Source of the DNA: Hedera helix
Taxonomy: Eukaryota; Streptophyta; Magnoliopsida; Apiales; Araliaceae
Direction: 5' to 3'
Assembly (NCBI GenBank): GCA_947179155.2
Contig: OX359282.1
Location: 13,106,533-13,170,532, forward strand
Length of the DNA: 64,000 nt
The stretch's first letter is position 1; the number at the start of each line of letters is the position of its first letter. The position numbers and the translations under genes are program-made. The notes under the pieces were generated by a model, which was given only the letters and a program-made list of their open reading frames with translations, was not told where the DNA came from and made no database searches. This document shows, in pieces, positions 1 through 11,967 of the stretch.

Positions 1-1538
1 ATAGACTCAAGAATCACTCAATTCGGAGTTAATATGAATGAGTTATGAATTTTCAAAACTAAGACTGAAAATAGTGACGACAATCAGAATAGGTTACGGT
101 TTTTAGTATTTTAAGGCATGAAGATGATTTTTCAGATGACTTTTCTTCCTTCTTCAAAGTTGTAGAGGACGAAAAACTGAAGAGACAGGCTTTTAATTCA
201 TTAAATTCTGATAAATAATGAATTACTATGATTTTTCGAAAGAGTTACTGTACATAAGAAAATTCCACTCGGGAATTCAAAGAAGAATGCAAAAGATTTC
301 AAAACTAGGAATGACTTAAGAACACTTAGAGAGAACTTACACAAAGAAGTATTTAGAGAGTGAAAGAAAGAATGAGTAAGAAAGTTTATGAAAAATCCTT
401 AAGTTAAGGCTTCTATTTTTAGCCAAAAATCTTATCATTCATTTAATCTAAACCATTCATTTAAATATCATCTTTTAATCTACACCATCCATTTCAAATT
501 TTATATTATCTTTAATCTACACCATTCATTTCATATCACCTAACTTTATATTATAAACAAATCAATTCAATTATTCAACAATAATTCACACTTTAATCTA
601 CACCATTCATTTCATATCACCTAATAATCACCTAACTTTATATTATAAACAAATCAATTCAATTATTCAACAATAATTCACACTTTAATCTACACCATTC
701 ATTTCATATCACCTAATAATCACCTAACTTTATATTATAAACAAATAACTTTATCAATTCAATTATTATGACTAATTGTTATAAATACAGTATAGTTAGC
801 TCTTACATATCAAGTCAATAAATTAATGAAATATAATTGTTTAAATAACATCATAATAGAGATAATAATAATGTAAAAGAAAGCATACGTTACCGTGTAA
901 TGACAATTATTGATTCAATAATGCGAATTACTGTGCATATGTTACTGTGACAATTATTAGGTTCAATAATTTTAAAAACAGTGCATCAACAATTATTGAC
1001 TCAATGATATAAAATACAGTGTAATGACAATTATTAAATCAATAATGTAAAATACTGTGTAACAACAATTATTGAATTGATAATATAAAATATTATGCAG
1101 TGACAATTATCGATAGAATGATGCGTAACAGTTACGGTGTCAATTATCAGACCAATAATATGAGACACTATGCAATACCGTGTGTTACAGAAAATACCAT
1201 AAACTACCGTATGCTACTATTCTTTTATCACCGGTATTTTAACAGTTCCGTTGACTATTTTTATTTAGAAAGGTTACTTCTGTCGTTTTCTATATCCGAC
1301 AAATATTCCATTGTGGGGTCCACCAATAATTTATTATTTCGGCGCCGTCGGACCAAACGAATATTTCCCGACCAAACGAATATTCCCCGACAAAGCGAAT
1401 AATGTCCGACAAAATAAAATTTGCACATAACATCCTTAACTTTCAATTTTGTTAATTTAACCACTTACTGTTTCAAAAAAAATATATATATATGAAGAAA
1501 AATTAAATTTTGTATTTCATAAAATTCGGGGTCTTACA
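1..1538 (-). repeat. LTR copy 1 of the array (partial, cut by window edge)
   Basis: It matches the right part of the LTRs at 1821-5125 and 5408-8692 and ends in TTACA at 1538, next to the polypurine tract. Its TATA box is altered: position 413-422 reads CTATTTTTAG where copies 2 and 3 read CTATTTATAG. Confidence 0.85.
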
Positions 1539-1552
1539 ACCTCCCCTCCTTA
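1539..1552 (-). other. Polypurine tract, internal domain 1
   Basis: The minus strand reads TAAGGAGGGGAGGT directly before the LTR start TGTAAGACCCCG. This is the expected priming site for plus-strand DNA synthesis. Confidence 0.75.
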
Positions 1553-1806
1553 TGAAATTTCGTCCCCGAAATTGACGTACCGGGCATTTCATAGTTATCC
1601 TCCTGATTTTCAGATGCCATACTAAACTGTGGTCACAAAATAATTGTTAGTTCAAACAAACTGACTCATCACTTCCTGTTCCTACATTCAAATCGATTCG
1701 TTAGATAACAAAATCTAATTTAGGTAGGACATACTAGTGACTGATTCTATTCGTCTCTCCCCTCCTAGTTCTAACCCCAGATCTCCATTAAAGACCATAT
1801 CCCTAA

Positions 1807-1818
1807 GCTCTGATGCCA
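1807..1818 (-). other. Primer-binding site, tRNA-iMet type
   Basis: The minus strand reads TGGCATCAGAGC, two bases from the LTR end. The usual plant initiator-tRNA-Met site is TGGTATCAGAGC, so there is one mismatch. Confidence 0.8.
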
Positions 1819-2078
1819 ACTGTGACGCCCCTAAATCTGGGGCCACACAGCCCAAACTTGAGTCGTCAAAAGACTACAACAAAAATTATTACAACAAAGC
1901 ACAACGTACTACAATACAGTGTATAATAATACACAACTAAGTCTTCACTATTATTGCCACACTATTTTACAAAACGTGAAGACTATGATAACTATTCCTC
2001 GGACCCTCACTCCATTCCCCGGCTAGACCCTGTTATGTTTTCATCTCCTGTTGAAAAACAATGGAACAAAAGAAAGGG

Positions 2079-2095
2079 TGAGCTCAAATAGCCCA
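2079..2095. other. TGAGC-type hairpin in LTR copy 2
   Basis: TGAGCT-CAAAT-AGCCCA, a 6-bp stem with one mismatch, lies 258 bp from the LTR end. The same hairpin type recurs in several other LTRs of the window at 23013, 41479, 51637 and 63681. Confidence 0.5.
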
Positions 2096-3029
2096 GTAAG
2101 AAATATCATGACTAAGATAATGACGAATAAATTATCATTAGCCTTCAACAGTTGAGTTCTTGATAGAATACAATAGAATACAAGGTTTATATCAAAAACT
2201 GCAGTTAAATTCTTAAACAATGTTCAGATCAATAATAGCAGCGGAATGAGCAATCTATTAGAAGAATAATGCAGACTATAATGTCCACTCGCTTCTCTTT
2301 TTCGTAAAAACATCATCAACTTTTATCATCTGAAATACCATTAGTCATGATAATATAAATTCACAGTTCCTGATCATAATCATGCACATCAACAGTTCAT
2401 CTTTGCACTACGGGCCAAAGATATTCAATATAGCACCAACGGTCATGATTATACCAGATTCAGCCTTTGGTCATAATCATACCAAACAACAGTTCATCTT
2501 TGCACTACGGGCCAAAGAGAACATTCACCACGTGCCATAAAAGACACCGAACAGATGTATCGCCTTTAACCTATTATATCGCCTTTAACCTATCATCTGT
2601 TCAACAAATATATCACATCTGTGCCCCCGACCACAGATATTCACAACAGCTTGATTCTTGATGATTAGTACAAATAACAGTGATACAAATGATGAACAGA
2701 AGAAACAGGATAAACAATAAGTATCAGAAGTTTACTTTGTGCAGATTCAAATAATGTCCAAATTGTCAACATGATGTGGAGTGAAATTTAAAAATGATAT
2801 TCAAGATCCACAGTTCAGAATAACGGTTACAGTTCAATAGAAAGGTTCACGTAAATAGGAAGGTTCAGTTGAAATAATGAAGTTCAACTATTATGGAACA
2901 TATAATATTTTCAGGAATTATAGAAGCAATAGTTCCATAATAAATTTCGATTTAGGAGTATGAAAGAAAATAATATCCCTTACCGTAGCAGGTTTGATTA
3001 ACAAAAGGTGAAGGAAATTAATACAAAGG

Positions 3030-3220
3030 GTTATTCACCAACAGGCGGCAATCCGCTCCGTAAGGTTATTCCCACAATTTAATAGAATTTGAGTACAAAG
3101 AGTTATTCACCAAACACGCGGCAATCCGCTCCGTAAGGTTATTCTCAGAGATTAATAATGAATGAATACGAAAGGTTATTCACCAACAGGCGGCAATCCG
3201 CTCCGTAAGGTTATTCCCAC
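3030..3220. repeat. Three copies of a 70-bp repeat carrying GCGG-CAAT-CCGC hairpins
   Basis: A unit of about 72 bp (TTATTCACCAA then GCGGCAATCCGC then TCCGTAAGGTTATT) is repeated three times. The 4-bp-stem hairpins are at 3045-3056, 3118-3129 and 3190-3201. This GC-rich patch contrasts with its AT-rich LTR. The same block recurs one period later at about 6617-6807. Confidence 0.8.
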
Positions 3221-4000
3221 AATTTAATACATGGAAATAAAATGCACGTCTTATGAGTAAGGAAGAAACAATATTATTATCGAGAATCAAATAATGATAA
3301 TCCCTTACCATAGTACGTTTGAATAATGGAAGATGAAAAAGATGGTATCCCTTACGAGTAGTAATTTTAAGAGTATGAAAGAAAATGACATCCCTTACCA
3401 TAGTATGTTTGAATAATGGAAGATGAAAAAGATGGTATCCCTTACCTTGATATTGTGAAACAAGTTTATAGCCGAACAAATCCTTCCTTGTTTGTAGCAG
3501 TAAAGAATCTGACTTTTGAGTCTTCTAGAGTTTTTTAAAATCTCTTTATGTTTTTAAAATAATGTTACTCTCGGAAAGATAGACGGTATAGACTCAAGAA
3601 TCACTCAATTCGGAGTTAATATGAATGAGTTATGAATTTTCAAAACTAAGACTGAAAATAGTGACGAAAATCAGAATAGGTTACGGTTTTTAGTATTTTA
3701 AGGCATGAAGATGATTTTTCAGATGACTTTTCTTCCTTCTTCAAAGTTGTAGAGGACGAAAAACTGAAGTGACAGGCTTTTAATTCATTAAATTCTGATA
3801 AATAATGAATTTACTATGATTTTTCGAAAGAGTTACTGTACATAAGAAAATTCCACTCGGGAATTCAAAGAAGAATGCAAAAGATTTCAAAACTATGAAT
3901 GAGTTAAGAACACTTAGAGAGAACTTACACAAAGAAGTATTTAGAGAGTGAAAGAAAGAATGAGTAAGAAAGTTTATGAAAAATCCTTAAGTTAAGGCTT

Positions 4001-4010
4001 CTATTTATAG
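4001..4010 (-). promoter_or_regulatory. Putative TATA box of array LTR copy 2
   Basis: The minus strand reads CTATAAATAG followed by AAGCC, a common TATA context in plant LTRs. Copy 3 has the same sequence at 7588-7597; copy 1 has lost it. Confidence 0.5.
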
Positions 4011-4097
4011 CCAAAAATCTTATCATTCATTTAATCTAAACCATTCATTTAAAGATCATCTTTTAATCTACACCATCCATTTCAAATTTTATATTAT

Positions 4098-4345
4098 CTT
4101 TAATCTACACCATTCATTTCATATCACCTAACTTTATATTATAAACAAATCAATTCAATTATTCAACAATAATTCACACTTTAATCTACACCATTCATTT
4201 CATATCACCTAATAATCACCTAACTTTATATTATAAACAAATCAATTCAATTATTCAACAATAATTCACACTTTAATCTACACCATTCATTTCATATCAC
4301 CTAATAATCACCTAACTTTATATTATAAACAAATAACTTTATCAA
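4098..4345. repeat. 80-92-bp tandem repeat, about three copies
   Basis: A unit starting TTTAATCTACACCATTCATT and ending in AACAATAATTCACAC is repeated with periods of 80 and 92 bp. The shorter unit lacks AATAATCACCT. The same block is present in the other two LTR copies, near 500-750 and 7690-7930. Confidence 0.75.
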
Positions 4346-4480
4346 TTCAATTATTATGACTAATTGTTATAAATACAGTATAGTTAGCTCTTAGATATCA
4401 AGTCAATAAATTAATGAAATACAATTGTTTAAATAACATCATAATAGAGATAATAATAATGTAAAAGAAAGCATACGTTA

Positions 4481-4755
4481 CCGTGTAATGACAATTATTG
4501 ATTCAATAATGTGAATTACTGTGCATATGTTACTGTGACAATTATTAGGTTCAATAATTTTAAAAACAGTGCATCAACAATTATTGACTCAATGATATAA
4601 AATACAGTGTAATGACAATTATTAAATCAATAATGTAAAATACTGTGTAACAACAATTATTGAATTGATAATATAAAATATTATGCAGTGACAATTATCG
4701 ATAGAATGATGCGTAACAGTTACGGTGTCAATTATCAGACCAATAATATGAGACA
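4481..4755. repeat. Degenerate 38-bp tandem repeat, about seven copies
   Basis: The core GACAATTATTGATTCAATAATG recurs every 35-50 bp with variants. Each core is itself a loose inverted repeat (ATTATTGA and TCAATAAT). The block also occurs near 895-1165 and 8069-8340. Confidence 0.7.
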
Positions 4756-5125
4756 CTATGCAATACCGTGTGTTACAGAAAATACCATAAACTACCGTAT
4801 GCTACTATTCTTTTATCACCGGTATTTTAACAGTTCCGTTGACTATTTTTATTTAGAAAGGTTACTTCTGTCGTTTTCTATATCCGACAAATATTCCGTT
4901 GTGGGGTCCACCAATAATTTATTATTTCGGCGCCGTCGAACCAAACGAATATTTCCCGACCAAACGAATATTCCCCGACAAAGCGAATAATGTCCGACAA
5001 AATAAAATTTGCACATAACATCCTTAACTTTCAATTTTGTTAATTTAACCACTTACTGTTTTAAAAATATATATATATATGAAGAAAAATTAAATTTTGT
5101 ATTTCATAAAATTCGGGGTCTTACA

Positions 5126-5407
5126 ACCTCCCCTCATTATGAAATTTCGTCCCCGAAATTGACGTACCGGGCATTTCATAGTTATCCTCCTGATTTTCAG
5201 ATGCCATACTAAACTGTGGTCACAAAATAATTGTTAGTTCAAACAAACTGACTCATCACTTCCTGTTCCTACATTCAAATCGATTCGTTAGATAACAAAA
5301 TCTAATTTAGGTAGGACATACTAGTGACTGATTCTATTCGTCTCTCCCCTCCTAGTTCTAACCCCAGATCTCCATTAAAGATCATATCCCTAAGCTCTGA
5401 TGCCAAC
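5126..5407 (-). mobile_element. Internal domain 2 of the array (282 bp, no gene)
   Basis: It has the same length as internal domain 1. The polypurine tract is at 5126-5139, with one G-to-T change on the minus strand, and the primer-binding site TGGCATCAGAGC is at 5394-5405. Confidence 0.8.
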
Positions 5408-8400
5408 TGTGACGCCCCCAAATCTGGGCCCACACAGCCCAAACTTGAGTCGTCAAAAGACTACAACAAAAATTATTACAACAAAGCACAACGTACTACA
5501 ATACAGTGTATAATAATACACAACTAAGTCTTCACTATTATTGCCACACTATTTTACAAAACGTGAAGACTATGATAACTATTCCTCGGACCCTCACTCC
5601 ATTCCCCGGCTAGACCCTGTTATGTTTTCATCTCCTATTGAAAAATAATGGAACAAAAGAAAGGGTGAGCTCAAATAGCCCAGTAAGAAATATCATGACT
5701 AAGATAATGACGAATAAATTATCATTAGCCTTCAACAGTTGAGTTCTTGATAGAATACAATAGAATACAAGGTTTATATCAAAAACTGCAGTTAAATTCT
5801 TAAACAATGTTCAGATCAATAATAGCAGCGGAATGAGCAATCTATTAGAAGAATAATGCAGACTATAATGTCCACTCGCTTCTCTTTTTCGTAAAAACAT
5901 CATCAACTTTTATCATCTGAAATACCATTAGTCATGATAATATAAATTCACAGTTCCTGATCATAATCATGCACATCAACAGTTCATCTTTGCACTACGG
6001 GCCAAAGATATTCAATATAGCACCAACGGTCATGATTATACCAGATTCAGCCTTTGGTCATAATCATACCAAACAACAGTTCATCTTTGCACTACGGGCC
6101 AAAGAGAACATTCACTACGTGCCATAAAAGACACCGAACAGATGTATCGCCTTTAACCTATTATATCGCCTTTAACCTATCATCTGTTCAACAAATATAT
6201 CACATCTGTGCCCCCGACCACAGATATTCACAACAGCTTGATTCTTGATGATTAGTACAAATAACAGTGATACAAATGATGAACAGAAGAAACAGGATAA
6301 ACAATAAGTATCAGAAGTTTACTTTGTGCAGATTCAAATAATGTCCAAATTGTCAACATGATGTGGAGTGAAATTTAAAAATGATATTCAAGATCCACAG
6401 TTCAGAATAACGGTTACAGTTCAATAGAAAGGTTCACGTAAATAGGAAGGTTCAGTTGAAATAATGAAGTTCAACTATTATGGAACATATAATATTTTCA
6501 GGAATTATAGAAGCAATAGTTCCATAATAAATTTCGATTTAGGAGTATGAAAGAAAATAATATCCCTTACCGTAGCAGGTTTGATTAACAAAAGGTGAAG
6601 GAAATTAATATAAAGGGTTATTCACCAACAGGCGGCAATCCGCTCCGTAAGGTTATTCCCACAATTTAATAGAATTTGAGTACAAAGAGTTATTCACCAA
6701 ACACGCGGCAATCCGCTCCGTAAGGTTATTCTCAGAGATTAATAATGAATGAATACGAAAGGTTATTCACCAACAGGCGGCAATCCGCTCCGTAAGGTTA
6801 TTCCCACAATTTAATACATGGAAATAAAAGGCACGTCTTATGAGTAAGGAAGAAACAATATTATTATCGAGAATCAAATAATGATAATCCCTTACCATAG
6901 TACATTTGAATAATGGAAGATGAAAAAGATGGTATCCCTTACGAGTAGTAATTTTAAGAGTATGAAAGAAAATGACATCCCTTACAATAGTATGTTTGAA
7001 TAATGGAAGATGAAAAAGATGGTATCCCTTACCTTGATATTGTGAAACAAGTTTATAGCCGAACAAATCCTTCCTTGTTTGTAGCAGTAAAGAATCTGAC
7101 TTTTTAGTCTTCTAGAGTTTTTTAAAATCTCTTTATGTTTTTAAAATAATGTTACTCTCGGAAAGATAGACGGTATAGACTCAAGAATCACTCAATTCGG
7201 AGTTAATATGAATGAGTTATGAATTTTCAAAACTAAGACTGAAAATAGTGACGAAAATCAGAATAGGTTACGGTTTTTAGTATTTTAAGGCATGAAGATG
7301 ATTTTTCAGATGACTTTTCTTCCTTCTTCAAAGTTGTAGAGGACGAAAAACTGAAGAGACAAGCTTTTAATTCATTAAATTCTGATAAATAATGAATTTA
7401 CTATGATTTTTCGAAAGAGTTACTGTACATAAGAAAATTCCACTCGGGAATTCAAAGAAGAATGCAAAAGATTTCAAAACTAGGAATGACTTAAGAACAC
7501 TTAGAGAGAACTTACACAAAGAAGTATTTAGAGAGTGAAAGAAAGAATGAGTAAGAAAGTTTATGAAAAATCCTTAAGTTAAGGCTTCTATTTATAGTCA
7601 AAAATCTTATCATTCATTTAATCTAAACCATTCATTTAAAGATCATCTTTTAATCTACACCATCCATTTCAAATTTTATATTATCTTTAATCTACACCAT
7701 TCATTTCATATCACCTAACGTTATATTATAAACAAATCAATTCAATTATTCAACAATAATTCACACTTTAATCTACACCATTCATTTCATATCACCTAAT
7801 AATCACCTAACTTTATATTATAAACAAATCAATTCAATTATTCAACAATAATTCACACTTTAATCTACACCATTCATTTCATATCACCTAATAATCACCT
7901 AACTTTATATTATAAACAAATAACTTTATCAATTCAATTATTATGACTAATTGTTATAAATACAGTATAGTTAGCTGTTAGATATCAAGTCAATAAATTA
8001 ATGAAATACAATTGTTTAAATAACATCATAATAGAGATAATAATAATGTAAAAGAAAGCATACGTTACCGTGTAATGACAATTATTGATTCAATAATGTG
8101 AATTACTGTGCATATGTTACTGTGACAATTATTAGGTTCAATAATTTTAAAAACAGTGCATCAACAATTATTGACTCAATGATATAAAATACAGTGTAAT
8201 GACAATTATTAAATCAATAATGTAAAATACTGTGTAACAACAATTATTGAATTGATAATATAAAATATTATGCAGTGACAATTATCAATAGAATGATGCG
8301 TAACAGTTACGGTGTCAATTATCAGACCAATAATATGAGACACTATGCAATACCGTGTGTTACAGAAAATACCATAAACTACCGTATGCTACTATTCTTT

Positions 8401-8692
8401 TATCACCGGTATTTTAACAGTTTCGTTGACTATTTTTATTTAAAAAGGTTACTTCTGTCGTTTTCTATATCCGACAAATATTCCGTTGTGGGGTCCACCA
8501 ATAATTTATTATTTCGGCGCCGTCGGACCAAACGAATATTCCCCGACAAAGCGAATAATGTCCGACAAAATAAAATTTGCACATAACATCCTTAACTTTC
8601 AATTTTGTTAATTTAACCACTTACTGTTTCAAAAAAAATATATATATGAAGAAAAATTAAATTTTGTATTTCATAAAATTCGGGGTCTTACA
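5408..8692 (-). repeat. LTR copy 3 of the array (3285 bp)
   Basis: Complete LTR from TGTGACGCCC at 5408 to TTACA at 8692. It is about 20 bp shorter than copy 2 because one of two adjacent CGAATATTYCCCGAC repeats near 8535 is lost. Integrase sequence of the Tat element follows immediately; AGAGG at 8693-8697 would be one copy of the target duplication, with its partner outside the window. Confidence 0.88.
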
Positions 8693-8694
8693 AG

Positions 8695-9510
8695 AGGGAT
8701 GTAGGCCTGGGATTATTGCGATGTGTGGACGAGACTCAATCACAGAAAATCATGGGCGAAGTGCACGGTGAAGTATGTGGGCCGCATATGAGTGAACCAA
8801 TGTTAGCCAAGAAAATTCTGAGAACGGGGCACTACTGGCTATCACTTAAGGCTGACTGTGACGATCATGTCAAGCGATGTTTTCAATGCCAAGCACACGG
8901 TAATGTGATGCATGCGCCTCCTAATGAACTGCATTGTATGACTTCCCCTTGGCCGTTCTCCATGTGGGGTATGGATGTTATCGGACCCGTGGAGCCCAAG
9001 GCGAGCAACGGCCACCGGTTCATTTTCGTCATGATTGATTATTTCACTAAATGGGTGGAGGCAGCTTCTTTCCCCAAAGTAACGCAGGAAGTTATAGTCA
9101 GTTTCATCAGGAACAATGTCATTTGCCGATACGGACAGCCTGAAATCTTGGTGTCCGACAATGCCAATAATATGAACAATGCCCTTATGAAAGAGTTGTG
9201 CGCCCAATTCAAGATCAAGCATCTCAATTCTGTCATTTACAGGCCCAAAATGAATGGGGCCGTGGAGGCGGCGAATAAGAATATAAAGAGGATTATGGCG
9301 AGAATGTCTGCCAATCATCGGGGATGGCCAGACTTGCTACCCCTCACACTGTTTGCATATCGGACATCAGTTCGTACATCTACAGGGGCAACTCCTTACG
9401 CCTTGGTATATGGGATGGAGGCCGTTTTGCCCGTTGAAATGGAGATGGCATCCCTCCGAATTTTGCTCGATGCTCGGATTGACGAGGAGGATTGGATACA
9501 AAGTCGGTAT
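8695..9510 (+). pseudogene. Integrase, N-terminal and catalytic part (Tat element), split by insertion
   Basis: This is the DDE integrase that would join element cDNA to the genome. Visible are the zinc-binding N-terminal region (GHYW near 8824 and CFQC near 8878-8889) and the catalytic core. The triad is Asp 8974-8976 (MDVIGP), Asp 9157-9159 (SDN) and Glu 9265-9267 (NGAVEAANK); the last two have the D-X35-E spacing of the retroviral integrase fold. The frame is open from the array junction at 8693 to 9510, where the Athila-like element enters. The C-terminal part resumes at 17405 in a compatible frame once the insert and one target-site copy are ignored. The N-terminus is cut by the array at 8692/8693. 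No premature stop is seen in this segment, so it decayed little before or after disruption. Confidence 0.9.
9506..9510. other. Target-site duplication GGTAT, left copy
   Basis: GGTAT precedes the TG of the LTR at 9511 and is repeated exactly at 17400-17404 after the final CA of the other LTR. Confidence 0.92.
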
Positions 9511-10987
9511 TGTTGGGTCGCCGGTCGGAACTGTTTTTATTCTGTTTTTATGTTTTTATATTTAATAAGTTCTGACCTCGACAAGTTCGTTTGAATGAAC
9601 AAAACGCGCAAGTATACGCGGTCAACAAGTAATAAAGAGTAAGTAAAGTATCGATCCCACGAGGAATTATTAACAAGAATTGCCAAACACAAGCTTATAA
9701 CCAATTCAACCCTATTTAAACGAATGAATAATTGTTTTGAAAATTAAACTAATACTAGCTACTGAAAACAATTAAAGATAGGTGAATCTAAGTATGTAAC
9801 TTTCCCCAATACTTCATTCAAGTCTCCTAACTCTCTCTTTGGCTATTCGGTCACGACGAATTGTCAACCGAGAATTCTTTATAAGAGATATGGCCAACTC
9901 TCGTTGCACCATATCCAAATCCACCCAAATCCGACCCAAGGGCAACAGAAACGGGAAGGAACACCCTAACTAGGCAACTCACTATATCTCTATGAGAGTC
10001 AACACTAAAAAGGATTTGAAGAACAGATTCTCTCTTGGCTACACGAGGCGAGCTGGTATATCTCTATCCTAACTCACGAATCATAATCCCAACGCCATGT
10101 GGAATCACGAACACGTGTCATTGTATCTAGGTCTAAACTGGTACTCCCTCTCTTAGTTCCGCACAAGTTACCACACTAATAACTAGGTCAGACAAATACG
10201 CGTTAGGCGTAAAATATGAAAACCCATCCACACAGCCGTAGCCGATGAATGGTCAACCGAGAACTCTCTATGGTACTAACATGCCTCTCTCGAGCACATG
10301 TAGCGACATCCTACCCAAATCCGACACAAGGCAACAGAAACAAGCAGGAACGCCCAAGCTAAGAATAACAAGGGTTGAAGGTCAAGTTCTCAAAGGGTGC
10401 ACATGGTGGATCGGTATATGTCTATCCTTTCCACGAATCATAATCCCAACGCCATGTGGAATCACGAACATGTGTAACATACTTGGGTCAAACACTATAC
10501 TCCCTCTCTCAGTTCCGTATAGGCTACTAAGTAAATGCACGACCTAGAAATTAACCACAAAGCACAAATACAACAACCAATCCATATGGTGCCAACCAAA
10601 GAGAGAGTAAATCAACTAGAACAACCTATTGGGTTCCATCACAAAACCTAGATTCATGGCTTAATCCAAAACACATGCACAAAACATCATTGATCAAGTG
10701 AGTAATAACACATATAATGAATCAAAACCAAATGGATAACATTAAACCAAAGAATATTACATCAATGGAACAATATTAATCCACTATTACAATTCCAAAA
10801 ATAAACATTCAATAGATTACATAAGATAGGGAGAGAGATATGAAGAAGAAATAAAGAAAACTCCCTAAATCATGGCCTCAAATTGATGTAGGAGCACCAT
10901 GGAAGCACCATCTTGGCCTTCCAAAGTCGCCCAAGCCGCTCCCCCTCGGAAGAAACTGATATGTTTTGTTTTAGGGCTCAAAAAGTG

Positions 10988-10998
10988 GCTTTTATAGC
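10988..10998 (-). promoter_or_regulatory. Putative TATA box, nested element 3' LTR
   Basis: The minus strand reads GCTATAAAAGC. The last of the four GGCGCAGCTGCGCC palindromes lies 28 bp upstream in the direction of transcription. In the 5' LTR the matching site is at 16611-16621, with one C-to-T change. Confidence 0.5.
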
Positions 10999-11025
10999 AC
11001 TCTGTTCGTGGCTTGACTGGCGCAC

Positions 11026-11140
11026 GGCGCAGCTGCGCCGCACCCTAGTGCAAAATGGGCGCAGTTGCGCCAAATCTTGGATTTCCTGGCAAACGGCGCA
11101 GCTGCGCCTCTCCATAGTACAAAATGGGCGCAGCTGCGCC
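11026..11140. repeat. Four GGCGCAGCTGCGCC palindromes (3' LTR)
   Basis: A perfect 14-bp palindrome occurs at 11026-11039, 11095-11108 and 11127-11140. A one-base variant (GGCGCAGTTGCGCC) is at 11058-11071. Start-to-start spacings are 32, 37 and 32 bp. The other LTR has all four at 16649-16763, with the variant site intact. The position upstream of the TATA box suggests protein-binding sites. Confidence 0.85.
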
Positions 11141-11776
11141 TTAGTGCAGAAAACTGCCATTTGGCTGCTTCAGGGTCTTTTTGTATTTTGGGCGTAACTT
11201 CTTCATACGAACTCCGATTTAGGAAATTCAAGATGTTTTGGAAAGTAAATTCGTAGAGCTACAACTTTCATGTTTTACGAAAGTGCAGATTCAAAACGGA
11301 TCCATGTCAAAAGGTGGCCTCAATAGGCTGCTGCTGCATTTCTTTGTATTTCTTGTATAACTTTTGCGTCCGACCTCCGATTGCGTTGATTCAAGATGTT
11401 TCGGAAAGCTGAGGAGAAATTATACAACTTTCATGTTTGACACAATAGGAGAATCGAAATGGATCAACGTCGAAAGTTGGCCGCCATGTAAACGGCACGC
11501 CGAAAACGCGAACCGGGCAAACCAAGCCATGAACAAGCAAGCCCTTATTATAATTCCTGTAATACAACATAAAACACATAAAAAGTAATAGAAAGACACA
11601 TTCTATAATAATATGGTAAAAAGACGCGTAAATGAACAGAAAATACGTAAACTTACTATAAAACTTAAATTACAACAAACACGTAAAAACACATAGAAAC
11701 TAACATAAATACTTAAAGATAAGCAATTTATCAAGCTCAAATGTATTCAATTCGTAGGTATAAAAACCACTTCTCA

Positions 11777-11791
11777 AATACCCCCAAACTT
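11777..11791 (-). other. Polypurine tract of nested element
   Basis: The minus strand reads AAGTTTGGGGGTATT immediately before the LTR. The second Athila-like element in the window has the same tract (AAGTTTGGGGGTATT, ending 56997). Confidence 0.8.
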
Positions 11792-11967
11792 AAACCATTG
11801 CTTGCCCTCAAGCAATACAAATAGAAACTAAATTAAGAAAAATTAACAAAATACATAGATAAAAAAAAAAAAAATTCTACCAGTTAAAAATTACAGAAAA
11901 TACTTGAAGATTTGCATATTATCAAGGTTAGGAGTACTCTATGCATATAACATTTAATAACCAATAC

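Larger units (their letters stand above)
1539..1820 (-). mobile_element. Internal domain 1 of the array (282 bp, no gene)
   Basis: This is the whole internal domain between LTR copies 1 and 2. It holds the polypurine tract at 1539-1552 and the primer-binding site at 1807-1818, and nothing coding. It differs from internal domain 2 (5126-5407) at about two positions, one of them in the polypurine tract. Confidence 0.8.
1821..5125 (-). repeat. LTR copy 2 of the array (3305 bp)
   Basis: Complete LTR running from TGTGACGCCC at 1821 to TTACA at 5125. It contains three internal tandem-repeat blocks, a GCGG-CAAT-CCGC hairpin repeat, and a minus-strand TATA box at 4001-4010. Small open frames inside it are translations of simple repeats and were not called as genes. 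Confidence 0.88.
1..8692 (-). mobile_element. Tandem array of large-LTR, minimal-internal retroelement (LTR-int-LTR-int-LTR)
   Basis: The same sequence recurs with a period of about 3587 bp: the blocks at 1, 3589 and 7175 are near-identical. Each period splits into a 3.3-kb LTR (plus-strand ends TGTGACGCCCC and GGGGTCTTACA) and a 282-bp internal domain. A polypurine tract touches one end of the internal domain and a tRNA-iMet-type primer site touches the other, so the element reads on the minus strand. No protein-coding domain is present. The array is cut off by the left window edge. On the right it abuts Tat-element integrase sequence at 8692/8693, so it inserted into that element. It is probably a LARD-like non-autonomous element multiplied by unequal recombination. 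A segmental duplication is another possibility, but the boundaries fall exactly on LTR ends. Confidence 0.85.
9511..11776 (-). repeat. 3' LTR of the nested Athila-like element (2266 bp)
   Basis: It begins TGTTGGGTCG and ends CTTCTCA. It is collinear with 15134-17399 without length change. It contains a minus-strand TATA box at 10988-10998 and four GC-rich palindromes just upstream of it. Confidence 0.92.

Noticed and set aside
1100..5052. Open frames of 60-103 codons repeated in each array LTR
   Set aside because: They repeat only because the DNA repeats, cover internal tandem repeats and resemble no protein.
8842..9318. 158-codon minus-strand frame opposite the integrase
   Set aside because: Shadow of the integrase reading frame, which has clear catalytic residues on the plus strand.
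10913..11231. Overlapping short frames rich in RRSCA/QLR repeats
   Set aside because: They are translations of the GGCGCAGCTGCGCC palindromes in all frames.
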